Below, piece after piece: positions 7,767 through 15,662 of a stretch of 45,023 bases of DNA (within the stretch, counting starts at the first letter, position 1; each line of letters starts with the position of its first letter). The stretch is from positions 1 to 45,023 of the forward strand of contig NZ_LOHY01000143.1 in NCBI RefSeq assembly GCF_001559795.1, read 5' to 3'. Position numbers and translations under genes: made by a program. This DNA comes from Pseudostreptobacillus hongkongensis. GTDB lineage: Bacteria; Fusobacteriota; Fusobacteriia; Fusobacteriales; Leptotrichiaceae. The notes below the pieces were generated by a model that saw only the letters and a program-made list of their open reading frames with translations, did not search any database and was not told the DNA's origin.

Positions 7767-8666
7767 TTATTTGTTTTTATTTATCAAGCTTTCAAATTCA
7801 TAATTAATATTATATTCTCTCATAAATTTCAAGAAATTACTTATCCATTCCTTTTTTTCATTTTCTTTTAAGAATGCTATATAGAATTTATCTTCATTAG
7901 TTTCAAACGCATGCACAAGATTCATTTTTCCAGCCTTTATTTCTTCGTATACACAGTAGTAGGGTAAAACACTAAGTCCCATATTGTTCATAATAAGATT
8001 TTTTATTGTTTCATTACTACCATTTACTATAGTTTTATTTTCAAAATAATGACCTATAATATCTTCGAATTTATCTAAATATTTAATTGCATTAGGTGTA
8101 TCTTTTTTTAGTACATTTAATTTCTTTATATCTTCAATATCTTTAATATCAGGGGGAGATATTACAACGAAAGGGTACTCTTCAGATTGAATGAATTTTA
8201 AACTTCTATCTTCAAAGAGATCATCTTCCATTAAAGCAACATCTATAGTTCCTTCTTTTAAGTATCTGATTAAAGAATTACTATTTTTGATATATATATC
8301 AAATTCTATATTAGGATATTGTTTTACATATTCAGTAATAATTTTAGGTAATACAGGTTCACCTATATTATGAGTTGCACCTATTACTATTTTAGATTTT
8401 TTACTGTTTATTAGCTTATTCATTTCATTTTCAACTCTTAAAAATTTATCAAAAATTTCTTCAGTTAATTTGTATAATTCTTGTCCTGTATAAGTAAGTT
8501 TGAAATTTTTTGAACTTCTTTCAATTAATTGAGTTTGAAGAGAAGTTTCTAGTTTTTTAATTTGTATTGATACAGCAGATTGACTTATATAGAGTTTTTC
8601 TGCAGTTCTTGTAAAGCTTTTATTTTTACATACTTCATAAAATATTCTTAAGTGATGGATATCCAT
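7767..8666 (-). CDS. LysR-family transcriptional regulator
   Basis: This is a DNA-binding regulator of 299 residues. The N-terminal winged helix-turn-helix is typical (MDIHHLRIFYEVCKNKSF, then RTAEKLYISQSAVSIQIKKLE), followed by a linker helix and a periplasmic-binding-protein-like effector domain starting near residue 90 (KIVIGATHNIGEPVLP). The effector domain resembles the CysL/YeiE-type subgroup, but the ligand cannot be named. It has a good promoter about 27 bases upstream and no terminator before the TPP riboswitch. The regulator and the thi importer may therefore be one transcript, with the riboswitch in the intercistronic gap. Whether the regulator controls the thi genes, itself or something elsewhere is not visible. 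Confidence 0.9.
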   Translation of the reverse strand: MDIHHLRIFYEVCKNKSFTRTAEKLYISQSAVSIQIKKLETSLQTQLIERSSKNFKLTYTGQELYKLTEEIFDKFLRVENEMNKLINSKKSKIVIGATHNIGEPVLPKIITEYVKQYPNIEFDIYIKNSNSLIRYLKEGTIDVALMEDDLFEDRSLKFIQSEEYPFVVISPPDIKDIEDIKKLNVLKKDTPNAIKYLDKFEDIIGHYFENKTIVNGSNETIKNLIMNNMGLSVLPYYCVYEEIKAGKMNLVHAFETNEDKFYIAFLKENEKKEWISNFLKFMREYNINYEFESLINKNK

Positions 8667-8692
8667 AGTGGTCTCCTTGTCCTTTTTATATT

Positions 8693-8721
8693 ATTATATA
8701 TTAAATAGCTAAAAAAATCAA
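8693..8721 (-). promoter_or_regulatory. Promoter of the LysR-type gene
   Basis: On the minus strand TTGATT (8721-8716), a 17-base spacer and TATAAT (8698-8693) lie just upstream of the start codon at 8666. It is the only clear promoter seen for the lysR-thi block. Confidence 0.6.
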
Positions 8722-8946
8722 TAAAATGAGAATAAATATGATATTTATTTATAAATTATCTATAAAAATTTCCTTTTGTTTTATACTGTGATATATTCTT
8801 AATAAATCATATATTTAAATTGTGTATAAATTAAATTGGATTTTATATAAAAGCAGTTGTTGATTATGAATGTAAATGGAATTGTAAGGGAACTTAAATG
8901 TACTTTAATTAATGCAATATTTTTTTCAAATGGAGAAATATTAGTT
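8722..8946. other. Gene-poor stretch with no supported function
   Basis: This AT-rich stretch lies upstream of the LysR gene and downstream of the PTS remnant. A 41-codon plus-strand reading frame (8866-8991) has no ribosome site or recognisable similarity. I see no RNA gene or repeat here. It may be what is left after deletion of the rest of a PTS gene. Confidence 0.4.
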
Positions 8947-9174
8947 TTAGACAATGATAATAATTTTATATTTATCTACATTAGAGAATAAAACTAAAAC
9001 GTAGTTTAATGGTGTTCCAGGTTCTAAAAATGTAAGGTTATATATTTTAATTAGAACTGGATTTGTAAATGATCCACCAACTCCAATTAAGATACCTGCC
9101 ATAGGTAAAACAGCTATTGGTAACATAAATGCTCTACCTATTTTTTGTGAAACGAAAAAAATTATATCTTTCAT
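8947..9174 (-). pseudogene. Truncated PTS EIIC N-terminus (glucose/maltose family remnant)
   Basis: The first ~65 residues clearly match the start of the glucose/maltose/N-acetylglucosamine PTS permease EIIC: a QKIGRAFMLPIAVLPMAGIL segment followed by GVGGSFTNP. A full EIIC has about 350 or more residues. Here the similarity stops after VLVLFSN, and the frame ends ten residues later in unrelated AT-rich sequence. No continuation of the permease is visible in any frame down to the LysR gene. A TACAAT -10-like box remains upstream near 9215. I interpret it as the 5' stub of a deleted sugar transporter gene. A functional 75-residue protein is unlikely. Confidence 0.75.
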
Positions 9175-9289
9175 TTTTCGTTCTTCTTAAACAATTTATT
9201 TTAGTATATTGTACCACAAAAATTTGATAAAAGTAAATAAATGTTACTGATAAGTTTCAAATGCAATATATTATACACTGAATAAAAAT

Positions 9290-9318
9290 TTGAAAAAAAT
9301 AACTAAATATAGTATAAT
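9290..9318 (+). promoter_or_regulatory. Promoter of efp
   Basis: TTGAAA (9290-9295), exactly 17 bases, and a perfect TATAAT (9313-9318). It lies 43 bases before the efp ATG, with an AAGGAGG ribosome site in between. Confidence 0.8.
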
Positions 9319-9361
9319 TTAGGATGTTAAATTACGCTTTAAATTATAAGGAGGAAAATAA

Positions 9362-9934
9362 ATGAAAGCAGCAATGGAATTAAGACAAGGTAGTACTTAT
9401 GAAAAAGGAGGAGTACCTTATTTAATTTTAAAAGCAGATAGACACCAATCAACATCTGGTAAAAAAGCTCGTGCAGCAGAAATGAAATTTAAGATTAAAG
9501 ACTTAATTAGTGGAAAAGTACAAGAAATAACAGTATTATCTACAGAAATGATGAATGACATAGTTCTTGATAGATCTCAAATGCAATTCTTATATCAAAT
9601 GGATGGTGAATTTTACTTTATGAACCAAGAAACATTTGATCAATTAACTTTAACAGAAGAAGATTTAGGAGATGCTGTTGATTTCTTAGTAGATGAAATG
9701 GTTATACAAGTTTTATTATATGAAGAACGTCCAGTAGGGGTTGAATTACCTAATACTGTAATACGTGAAATAACATATACAGAACCTGGATTAAAAGGTG
9801 ATACAATAGGAAGAGCAACTAAACCTGCGACAATAGAAACTGGTTATCAATTACAAGTACCTTTATTCTGTAATATAGGAGATAAAATTAAAATTGATAC
9901 AAGAACTGGTGAATATATAGAAAGAGCTAATTAA
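9362..9934 (+). CDS. efp: Elongation factor P, atypical loop
   Basis: EF-P binds the ribosome between the P and E sites and relieves stalling at polyproline stretches. The 190-residue protein has the three expected beta-barrel domains: an N-terminal KOW-like domain (1-65), an OB domain (66-128) and a C-terminal OB domain that includes the family signature near VIREITYTEPGLKGDT. The tip of domain I, which normally reads KPGKG with the modified Lys34 (E. coli numbering), is here STSGKKARAA, with lysines at 34 and 35 and no proline. Modification of K34 or K35 is possible, but no epmA, epmB or ymfI-like gene lies in the window. Single gene with its own promoter; the secreted nuclease gene follows 20 bases on. 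Confidence 0.95.
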   Translation: MKAAMELRQGSTYEKGGVPYLILKADRHQSTSGKKARAAEMKFKIKDLISGKVQEITVLSTEMMNDIVLDRSQMQFLYQMDGEFYFMNQETFDQLTLTEEDLGDAVDFLVDEMVIQVLLYEERPVGVELPNTVIREITYTEPGLKGDTIGRATKPATIETGYQLQVPLFCNIGDKIKIDTRTGEYIERAN

Positions 9935-9954
9935 TTATGTGAAGGAGGGGTTAA

Positions 9955-10782
9955 ATGAAAAGGTTGTTTATTATGTTTCTTTTTTTAATTTATTCAGAAC
10001 TTATTTATTCAAAACCTATACTTGTAGGAAGTTATAATACTATGCGTTTGGGTCAAAATGAAAAAGACCTTAGTGCAGTTGCAAAAATTATATCTAAATT
10101 TGATATAGTGGCATTACAAGAGGTTATGAATAGAGAAGGACTTGATAGATTAAAAAATGAAATTGAGAAAAAAACTGGTGAAAAATGGGGATATGTGATA
10201 TCTGAAAAACCAGTTGGAAGTAAAGAATATAAAGAGTATTATTCTTTTATATATAAAAAGGGGAGTATAGATAAAATTGAAAGTTTAGGTCTTTATCAAG
10301 ATGGTAAATCAAAAGATTTCATAAGAGAACCTTATGCAGTATATGTTAAATCTAATAACTTTGATTTTGTTTTAATAACAGCTCATTCTATATTTGGTAA
10401 TAGTAAATCAGAACGTGAAATAGAAGCAAGTAGATATCATAAAGTATATAAATACTTTAAAGATAAAACTCATGAAGAAGATATTATCTTATTAGGTGAT
10501 TTTAATTTACCCGCTAATTCACATGCGTTTAAATATTTTAAAGATGAATATAAGGTAAAAGAAGTTTTAAATCCTAATGTAGATAAAACAACTATATCTG
10601 AATCAAGACTTGCAAATTCTTATGATAATATATTTTTTAATAGAAGTAAATTAAGAGAATGGACTAAGAGATATGGAGTTTATGATTATACAAAAGATAA
10701 TTATAAAGAAATAAGGAAATATGTTTCAGATCACCTTTTAATTTTTATAGAATTTGAAAATGGAAAGGATCTAGATGACTAA
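9955..10782 (+). CDS. Secreted endonuclease/exonuclease/phosphatase-family protein (DNase I-like)
   Basis: This is a metal-dependent phosphodiesterase of the DNase I superfamily, exported by an N-terminal signal peptide (about residues 1-19, ending near IYSKP). The four catalytic blocks are in order: SYNTMRLG, ALQEVMN with the metal-binding Glu, ITAHSIFG with the His, LLGDFNLPA and finally SDHLLIF. That is a complete active site. Substrate could be DNA, as for DNase I-like secreted nucleases used for nutrient scavenging or escape from neutrophil DNA traps, or a phosphorylated small molecule; sequence alone does not decide. AGGAGGGG precedes the ATG. Its end overlaps the MATE gene by eight bases, so the two are probably translated together. 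Confidence 0.85.
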   Translation: MKRLFIMFLFLIYSELIYSKPILVGSYNTMRLGQNEKDLSAVAKIISKFDIVALQEVMNREGLDRLKNEIEKKTGEKWGYVISEKPVGSKEYKEYYSFIYKKGSIDKIESLGLYQDGKSKDFIREPYAVYVKSNNFDFVLITAHSIFGNSKSEREIEASRYHKVYKYFKDKTHEEDIILLGDFNLPANSHAFKYFKDEYKVKEVLNPNVDKTTISESRLANSYDNIFFNRSKLREWTKRYGVYDYTKDNYKEIRKYVSDHLLIFIEFENGKDLDD

Positions 10783-12115
10783 AAATAAAGAAATGTATAA
10801 AAGAATTTTAAAAATAGGTATTCCTGTTATGCTTGAAAATTTAGTATATAACTTGGTTAACTTTATAGACAATTTTATGGTTGGAAAAGAAAATGTTTCT
10901 TTAGGTTTAGGTACTGTTGCTGTAGCAGGTCTTGGAATTGTTAATCAAATATTTTTTGTTTTTATGGTTTCTTTATTTGGGCTTTTTAGTGGGGCTAGTG
11001 TTTTATCAGCTCAGTATTATGGTAATAAGGATTATAAAAATTTAAATAAAATATTAGGTTTCCTATTAATAGCTTCACTTTTAATATCAATACCTTTTGT
11101 TCTTATAGGGATATTTAATCCTACTTTTTTAATAGGGTTATATACTAATGATACAAACACATTAATTCAAGCAAATAATTACTTTAGAATATCTTGTTTA
11201 ACTTTCCCACTTGCTGGGCTTGGTATGGCATTTTCTATGCAATTAAGAGTTATAAATGAATCTAAATATGCTTTTTATTCAAGTTTTATAGGTCTTGGCG
11301 TAAACTTTATAGGAAATCTTTTACTTATACCTATATTAGGTGTAAAAGGAGCAGCAATAGCGACTGTAATTGCAAGAATTTTTGCTTTGATATATATGAT
11401 ATACATAGTTAAGAAAAATAAATTTCCTATAGCTTCAAAAAATATTGAAATGTTTAATATAGAAATGAATTTAGTTAAATCTATACTTGTAATATCTTTT
11501 CCTACTTTTCTACATGAAGTTTTTTGGGTTTTAGCATATAATACTAAAATGATGATATATAGTAAAACTGGTACAGTAGAATTTGCCTCGATTGTAACAG
11601 CAGGGACTATAACATCTATACTATTTAGTATGTTTAGTGGTATTTCAAATGCATCAGCTGTCATAATAGGGAATGAATTAGGGGCAAATGATTTAATAAA
11701 GGCAAAAAATGCATCAATAGTTTGTATTAAACTTATGGTATTATTAGGCATATTATCATCAATAATATTAAATATTTTAGCTATACCTTTGCTTAACTTG
11801 ATGCAAGTAAGTTCTATTCTTAATATACTGACAAGAAAAGTAATATTTGTAGAAAGCTTATTTATTTTATTTAAAGCTTTAAACTTACTATTTGTAGTAG
11901 GAATATTAAGAGCAGGTGGAGATATTTATTATGGTGTAGCATGTGATATGGTATCTATGTGGATAATAGCTGTACCTTTAGTATTTCTAGCAAGATATTT
12001 AAACTTTGATATACCATATATGTATTTATTTAGCTGTATATCTGAGTTTGTAATATTTTTCCCTTTAATACTAAGATATAGAAAAGAAAAATGGTTAAAA
12101 AGAATAGTAGATTAA
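10775..12115 (+). CDS. MATE family multidrug/Na+-coupled efflux protein
   Basis: This is an inner-membrane antiporter of the multidrug and toxin extrusion family, 446 residues with about twelve hydrophobic segments arranged as two homologous six-helix halves. The N-terminal half starts with the usual RILKIGIPVMLENLVY and FIDNFMVG. FSGASVLSAQYYGNKDYK and the matching GNELGANDLIKAKN in the second half are the paired family motifs. MATE proteins exchange Na+ or H+ for cationic drugs or metabolites; the substrate here is unknown. The start codon lies inside the last codons of the secreted nuclease gene, and the dGTPase gene follows 16 bases later. A second MATE protein is encoded at 36278-37636. 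Confidence 0.9.
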   Translation: MTKNKEMYKRILKIGIPVMLENLVYNLVNFIDNFMVGKENVSLGLGTVAVAGLGIVNQIFFVFMVSLFGLFSGASVLSAQYYGNKDYKNLNKILGFLLIASLLISIPFVLIGIFNPTFLIGLYTNDTNTLIQANNYFRISCLTFPLAGLGMAFSMQLRVINESKYAFYSSFIGLGVNFIGNLLLIPILGVKGAAIATVIARIFALIYMIYIVKKNKFPIASKNIEMFNIEMNLVKSILVISFPTFLHEVFWVLAYNTKMMIYSKTGTVEFASIVTAGTITSILFSMFSGISNASAVIIGNELGANDLIKAKNASIVCIKLMVLLGILSSIILNILAIPLLNLMQVSSILNILTRKVIFVESLFILFKALNLLFVVGILRAGGDIYYGVACDMVSMWIIAVPLVFLARYLNFDIPYMYLFSCISEFVIFFPLILRYRKEKWLKRIVD

Positions 12116-12131
12116 TAAAGGAGGATAAAGT

Positions 12132-13658
12132 TTGAATTGGAAAGAACTATTATCAACAAACACAATAAGAAAGAGAAGTAGAATAAAAGCAAGTGATGTA
12201 AGAAATGATTTTGAAAAAGATTATCATAGAATAATATCATCACCTTCATTTAGAAGACTTCAGGATAAAACTCAAGCATTTCCACTTGAAGAAAATGATT
12301 TTGTAAGAACAAGACTTACTCATTCTCTTGAGGTATCTTCTTTTGCTAAATCAATAGCTCAATCTATAGGTAAAAGAATAATAGAAGAAAATCTTGATGA
12401 TGATTTTGGGTATGAAGAATTAAATGCAATTACAAATATATTATCATCAGCATCTCTTATACATGATATAGGTAATCCACCGTTTGGTCATTTTGGAGAA
12501 GATTCTATTAGAATATGGTTTAAAGAGAATCTATTTAAAATAGATGTTAAAAATGAAGAAGGTGAAATTAAAAAACTTGGGGAATGGTTAACACCTCATA
12601 TGTGTTCAGATTTCATTAATTTTGAAGGTAATGCACAAGCAATACGTGTAGTTGAAAAATTACATTTTGTAGTTGATGAAAATGGAATGAATTTAACATT
12701 TGCACTTTTAAATACTTTAATAAAATATCCTGTGTCATCACTTGATATAGATAAGAATAGTGGAAATATTAAAGATAAGAAGATGGGATATTTTTATTCA
12801 GAAGAAGATATTTTCTATAAAGTTGTTAAATCAACTGGAACTTATGATGAGCAAAAAAATAAGATATATAGACATCCACTTACATTCTTACTTGAAGCAG
12901 CAGATGATATAGCTTATGCAACAGCTGATATAGAAGATGGAATTAAAAAGAGATATATAACTTACTATAACCTTATTAATGAATTAGAAAAAGCTGGATT
13001 TAATGAAGGGAATATATTTTATGATAGATTAAAGAAATATAGACAAGATGGTAAAAAGAATGAGTATATATCTTCACATAGCTATGCAGCTACAAGATGG
13101 ATAATATCTATACAAGGATTAATAATAAAAGATGTTGTTAAGAAATTTATAGACAATTATTCTGATATAATGAGTGGAAACTTTAAAGAAGAATTACTTT
13201 CAAATGATGATGATTTAGATATAGTTAAGTTTTTAAAAGCTATGTCAAAAAAATATATATTTGATTCAAGAAACAATAATAAAATGGAAATATCTGGTAA
13301 TATAATTATAGATTTCTTACTTAATAAATTTGTTAATGCAATAATATATTTTGATACTATATATGAAGATGAAAGTTTACTTCATAGAAAGTATAGAATA
13401 TTATTAAGTGATAATCAAAAACAAATTTATAGTATATATTCTAAAAAGTATGAAGATAAAATGTTAAAAGAATTAAACCTTAAAATTGAACAAGAACAAT
13501 TAGAAGGAAACCAAAAAGAAAGACTTGAAAAAGAATATAAGGATAAAATATTTAGCTATAAATTGTACTTAAGATTATTATTTGTAACAGACTATATTTC
13601 TGGTATGACTGATACATATATTAAAACAACTTATCAAGAATTGATGGGGATTAAATAA
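12132..13658 (+). CDS. dgt: Deoxyguanosinetriphosphate triphosphohydrolase (HD domain)
   Basis: This cytoplasmic HD-superfamily enzyme hydrolyses dGTP (or other dNTPs) to the nucleoside and triphosphate, tuning the dNTP pool. Residues carrying the metal site are H64 (LTHSLEVSSFA), H111-D112 (LIHDIGNPPFGHFGE) and a later Asp in AADDIAYATADIEDG. RRLQDKTQ near the N-terminus is also typical. The length of 508 is in the range of the longer Dgt group. The start codon is TTG, placed after GGAGGATAAAG; no better ATG lies nearby in frame. The stop codon shares a base with the ATG of the next gene (TAATG). Identity as a dNTPase is firm; nucleotide preference is not visible. Confidence 0.92.
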   Translation: MNWKELLSTNTIRKRSRIKASDVRNDFEKDYHRIISSPSFRRLQDKTQAFPLEENDFVRTRLTHSLEVSSFAKSIAQSIGKRIIEENLDDDFGYEELNAITNILSSASLIHDIGNPPFGHFGEDSIRIWFKENLFKIDVKNEEGEIKKLGEWLTPHMCSDFINFEGNAQAIRVVEKLHFVVDENGMNLTFALLNTLIKYPVSSLDIDKNSGNIKDKKMGYFYSEEDIFYKVVKSTGTYDEQKNKIYRHPLTFLLEAADDIAYATADIEDGIKKRYITYYNLINELEKAGFNEGNIFYDRLKKYRQDGKKNEYISSHSYAATRWIISIQGLIIKDVVKKFIDNYSDIMSGNFKEELLSNDDDLDIVKFLKAMSKKYIFDSRNNNKMEISGNIIIDFLLNKFVNAIIYFDTIYEDESLLHRKYRILLSDNQKQIYSIYSKKYEDKMLKELNLKIEQEQLEGNQKERLEKEYKDKIFSYKLYLRLLFVTDYISGMTDTYIKTTYQELMGIK

Positions 13659-14287
13659 TGGATGATAAGGATATTTTGAGATTAAAAAAACTAGGTTTTA
13701 CTGAAATAGAGTCAAAAATATATTTGCATTTATTAAAATTTCCTGGAGAAAATCCAACTCAAATAGCTAAATTTCTTGATATTTCAAGATCAAGTAGCTA
13801 CAATAGTATAGATAATTTAGAAAAGCAAGGTATAGTAAAATTATTACCAGCAATAGATGATAGGAAAAATTATAAAGTTATCAATCCTATAGTTTTTCTA
13901 GAATTAAAAAGAAAAGAATTAAATGATGAAATAGATAATTTAAAAATAACTTTATCATCTATGTATAATGAATATAATTTTGAAGATATATATAATATAG
14001 ATAGGATAGATAATATTAGATATATTATTATTGAGATATTAAATAATGTAGAAAATAATATTGTAACATTTGGTAATATAAATGATGAAGTAATAAAAAA
14101 TAAATTAGATTATGTTATACAAGAAAAAGGTATAGAAGTTTTAAAATTTGATTCATCTGAATTTATATTACTTGTAGATGATAAAGATTTAGTTATTATT
14201 GAAGAAGATAATATTATGTATACAAAGAATAAAATGATAATTAATCAGATAAATAGAAGAGTTAAAATAGAAATGGAGAAAAAATAA
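13658..14287 (+). CDS. TrmB-like winged-helix transcriptional regulator
   Basis: The N-terminal 75 residues form a TrmB/MarR-like winged helix: LKKLGFTEIESKIYLHLL, then PTQIAKFLDISRSSSYNSIDNLEKQGIVKLLPA split in the usual positions. The remaining ~130 residues resemble the shortened effector part of TrmB-family proteins that ends in a phospholipase D-like fold; no ligand motif is evident. TrmB proteins typically sense sugars or related metabolites, but the ligand here cannot be assigned. The gene is locked between dgt and rseP by TAATG overlaps at both ends, so the three are translationally coupled. Its targets might include this operon or a distant locus. Confidence 0.75.
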   Translation: MDDKDILRLKKLGFTEIESKIYLHLLKFPGENPTQIAKFLDISRSSSYNSIDNLEKQGIVKLLPAIDDRKNYKVINPIVFLELKRKELNDEIDNLKITLSSMYNEYNFEDIYNIDRIDNIRYIIIEILNNVENNIVTFGNINDEVIKNKLDYVIQEKGIEVLKFDSSEFILLVDDKDLVIIEEDNIMYTKNKMIINQINRRVKIEMEKK

Positions 14288-15072
14288 TGATAGTAGTTAT
14301 AACTTTATTGATATTGGGATTAATAATATTTCTACATGAACTAGGGCATTTTGCTACAGCTAAATATTTTGGTATGCCAGTATCAGAATTTTCTATAGGT
14401 ATGGGTCCTGTGATATTCAAAAAAACTAAAGGATCAACTCAATATAGTTTAAGATTAATACCTATAGGAGGATTTGTTTCTATAGATGGTATGATAGAAG
14501 CAAGTCGTGATGATAAAGACTTTGAAAAATTTACAGATGAAGAAATAGAAGAGTATAACAAAAATGGATTTATGAGTCATCCTAAATATCAAAAGATAAT
14601 AGTACTTTCAGCAGGAGTTATAATGAATTTTGCTACAGCTTTTATAGCTGCTATACTTTATTCACTTTTTATAGGTAAGGGATTTGAATTAGTAGGTAAA
14701 ATATTTATAGGAGGATTTTATCAAACTCTATTAGGTATAAAGATGCTTTTAACAGGAGCAGCAAAAGCCAACCAACTTGTTGGACCTGTTGGTCTTCCAT
14801 CTGTTGTAGGACAAATAGTAGATCAAGCTGGATATATGGTTTTATTTAATTTATTTGCAATATTATCTATAAATATAGGTATTTTAAACTTATTACCTAT
14901 ACCTGCACTTGATGGGGGAAGAATAATATTTGTTATACTTGAATATTTTGGAATAAAAGTAAATAAAAAAATTGAAGAATACTTACATATGATAGGTTTA
15001 GGATTGTTACTTTTACTTATGGTGTATGTTTTCTATAATGATATATCAAGAATAGTACATAAATATTTTTAG
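14287..15072 (+). CDS. rseP: Site-2 zinc metalloprotease, RseP/RasP family, lacking the PDZ domain
   Basis: This is an intramembrane protease that cuts membrane-anchored regulators such as anti-sigma factors and clears signal peptides. The zinc motif HELGH is at residues 17-21 in the first membrane helix; the third ligand region LPIPALDGGRI lies near residue 200. The membrane helix with MNF follows the conserved VLSAGVIMN. Normal family members have 340-450 residues with one or two PDZ domains between these helices. Here only about 14 residues separate the second helix from the conserved LLGIKMLLTG segment, so the PDZ domain is absent. Both catalytic elements remain, so activity is likely with altered substrate gating. 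Its ATG overlaps the regulator's stop; trmL follows nine bases later. Confidence 0.9.
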   Translation: MIVVITLLILGLIIFLHELGHFATAKYFGMPVSEFSIGMGPVIFKKTKGSTQYSLRLIPIGGFVSIDGMIEASRDDKDFEKFTDEEIEEYNKNGFMSHPKYQKIIVLSAGVIMNFATAFIAAILYSLFIGKGFELVGKIFIGGFYQTLLGIKMLLTGAAKANQLVGPVGLPSVVGQIVDQAGYMVLFNLFAILSINIGILNLLPIPALDGGRIIFVILEYFGIKVNKKIEEYLHMIGLGLLLLLMVYVFYNDISRIVHKYF

Positions 15073-15081
15073 GAGAAGATT

Positions 15082-15600
15082 ATGAATATAGTATTGTATC
15101 AACCAGAGATGCCATATAATACTGGTAATATAGGAAGAAGTTGTGTTTTAACTAACACAACTTTACATTTAATTAAGCCCTTAGGTTTTTCTATAGAAGA
15201 TAAAGATGTTAAAAGGGCTGGTCTTGATTATTGGAAATATGTTAAATTAAAAGTTTGGGAAAGTTTTGAAGAATTTTTAGAAAATAAAGGTGAAGGTAAA
15301 ATATATTTTGCGACAACTAAAACTGATAAAAAATATACAGATGTTGAGTATTCAGAAAATGACTATATCATGTTTGGACCAGAATCAAGAGGAATACCAG
15401 TTGAAATATTAGAAAAATATAAGGAATATAATATAACTATACCTATGTTAAAAATAGGTAGATCTTTAAATTTATCAAATTCTGCAGTTGTTATTCTTTA
15501 TGAAGCAATGAGACAGTTAAATTTTGAATTTGGTATGAATGATGAAGAAGTTAGTGATATTAGGTATGAATTAACTGTGAAAGGGGCAACAAAAAAATAA
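15082..15600 (+). CDS. trmL: tRNA (cytidine/uridine-34-2'-O)-methyltransferase TrmL
   Basis: This is a SPOUT-class methyltransferase that adds a 2'-O-methyl group to the wobble nucleotide of tRNA-Leu isoacceptors, using S-adenosylmethionine. Visible motifs are the N-terminal LYQPEMPYNTGNIGRSC, the middle FGPESRGIP and the C-terminal knot IPMLKIGRSLNLSNSAVVILYEA given in two blocks. These are the three SPOUT motifs that build the trefoil knot. Length 172 is close to E. coli TrmL (157). AGGAGAAG precedes the ATG nine bases after rseP, so the gene probably ends the dgt operon. Assignment to TrmL rather than another SPOUT member is well supported by the N-terminal motif. Confidence 0.93.
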   Translation: MNIVLYQPEMPYNTGNIGRSCVLTNTTLHLIKPLGFSIEDKDVKRAGLDYWKYVKLKVWESFEEFLENKGEGKIYFATTKTDKKYTDVEYSENDYIMFGPESRGIPVEILEKYKEYNITIPMLKIGRSLNLSNSAVVILYEAMRQLNFEFGMNDEEVSDIRYELTVKGATKK

Positions 15601-15606
15601 ATAAAG

Positions 15607-15635
15607 TAGACAAATGTAGTTTAAAGTGTTAAAAT
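15607..15635 (+). promoter_or_regulatory. Candidate promoter of metG
   Basis: TAGACA (15607-15612), 17 bases and TAAAAT (15630-15635) lie between the trmL stop and the GGAGG ribosome site of metG. A TATAAT follows close by, so the exact -10 box is uncertain. Confidence 0.4.
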
Positions 15636-15662
15636 GTATAATTAAAAATTGGAGGAAATATA

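Noticed and set aside
8866-8991. 41-codon plus-strand frame beginning MNVNGIVREL
   Set aside because: No ribosome site, no similarity I can name, and it overlaps the end of the PTS remnant on the other strand.
11275-11751. Long open frame on the minus strand inside the first MATE gene
   Set aside because: It lies wholly within a well-supported MATE gene on the other strand, has no ribosome site and no recognisable domain; it is a mirror of the codon bias.
9955-12115. Nuclease plus efflux pump as a toxin/immunity or defence module
   Set aside because: The nuclease has a normal signal peptide and DNase I-type catalytic residues, and the partner is an ordinary MATE protein. Nothing indicates an immunity protein or a mobile element.
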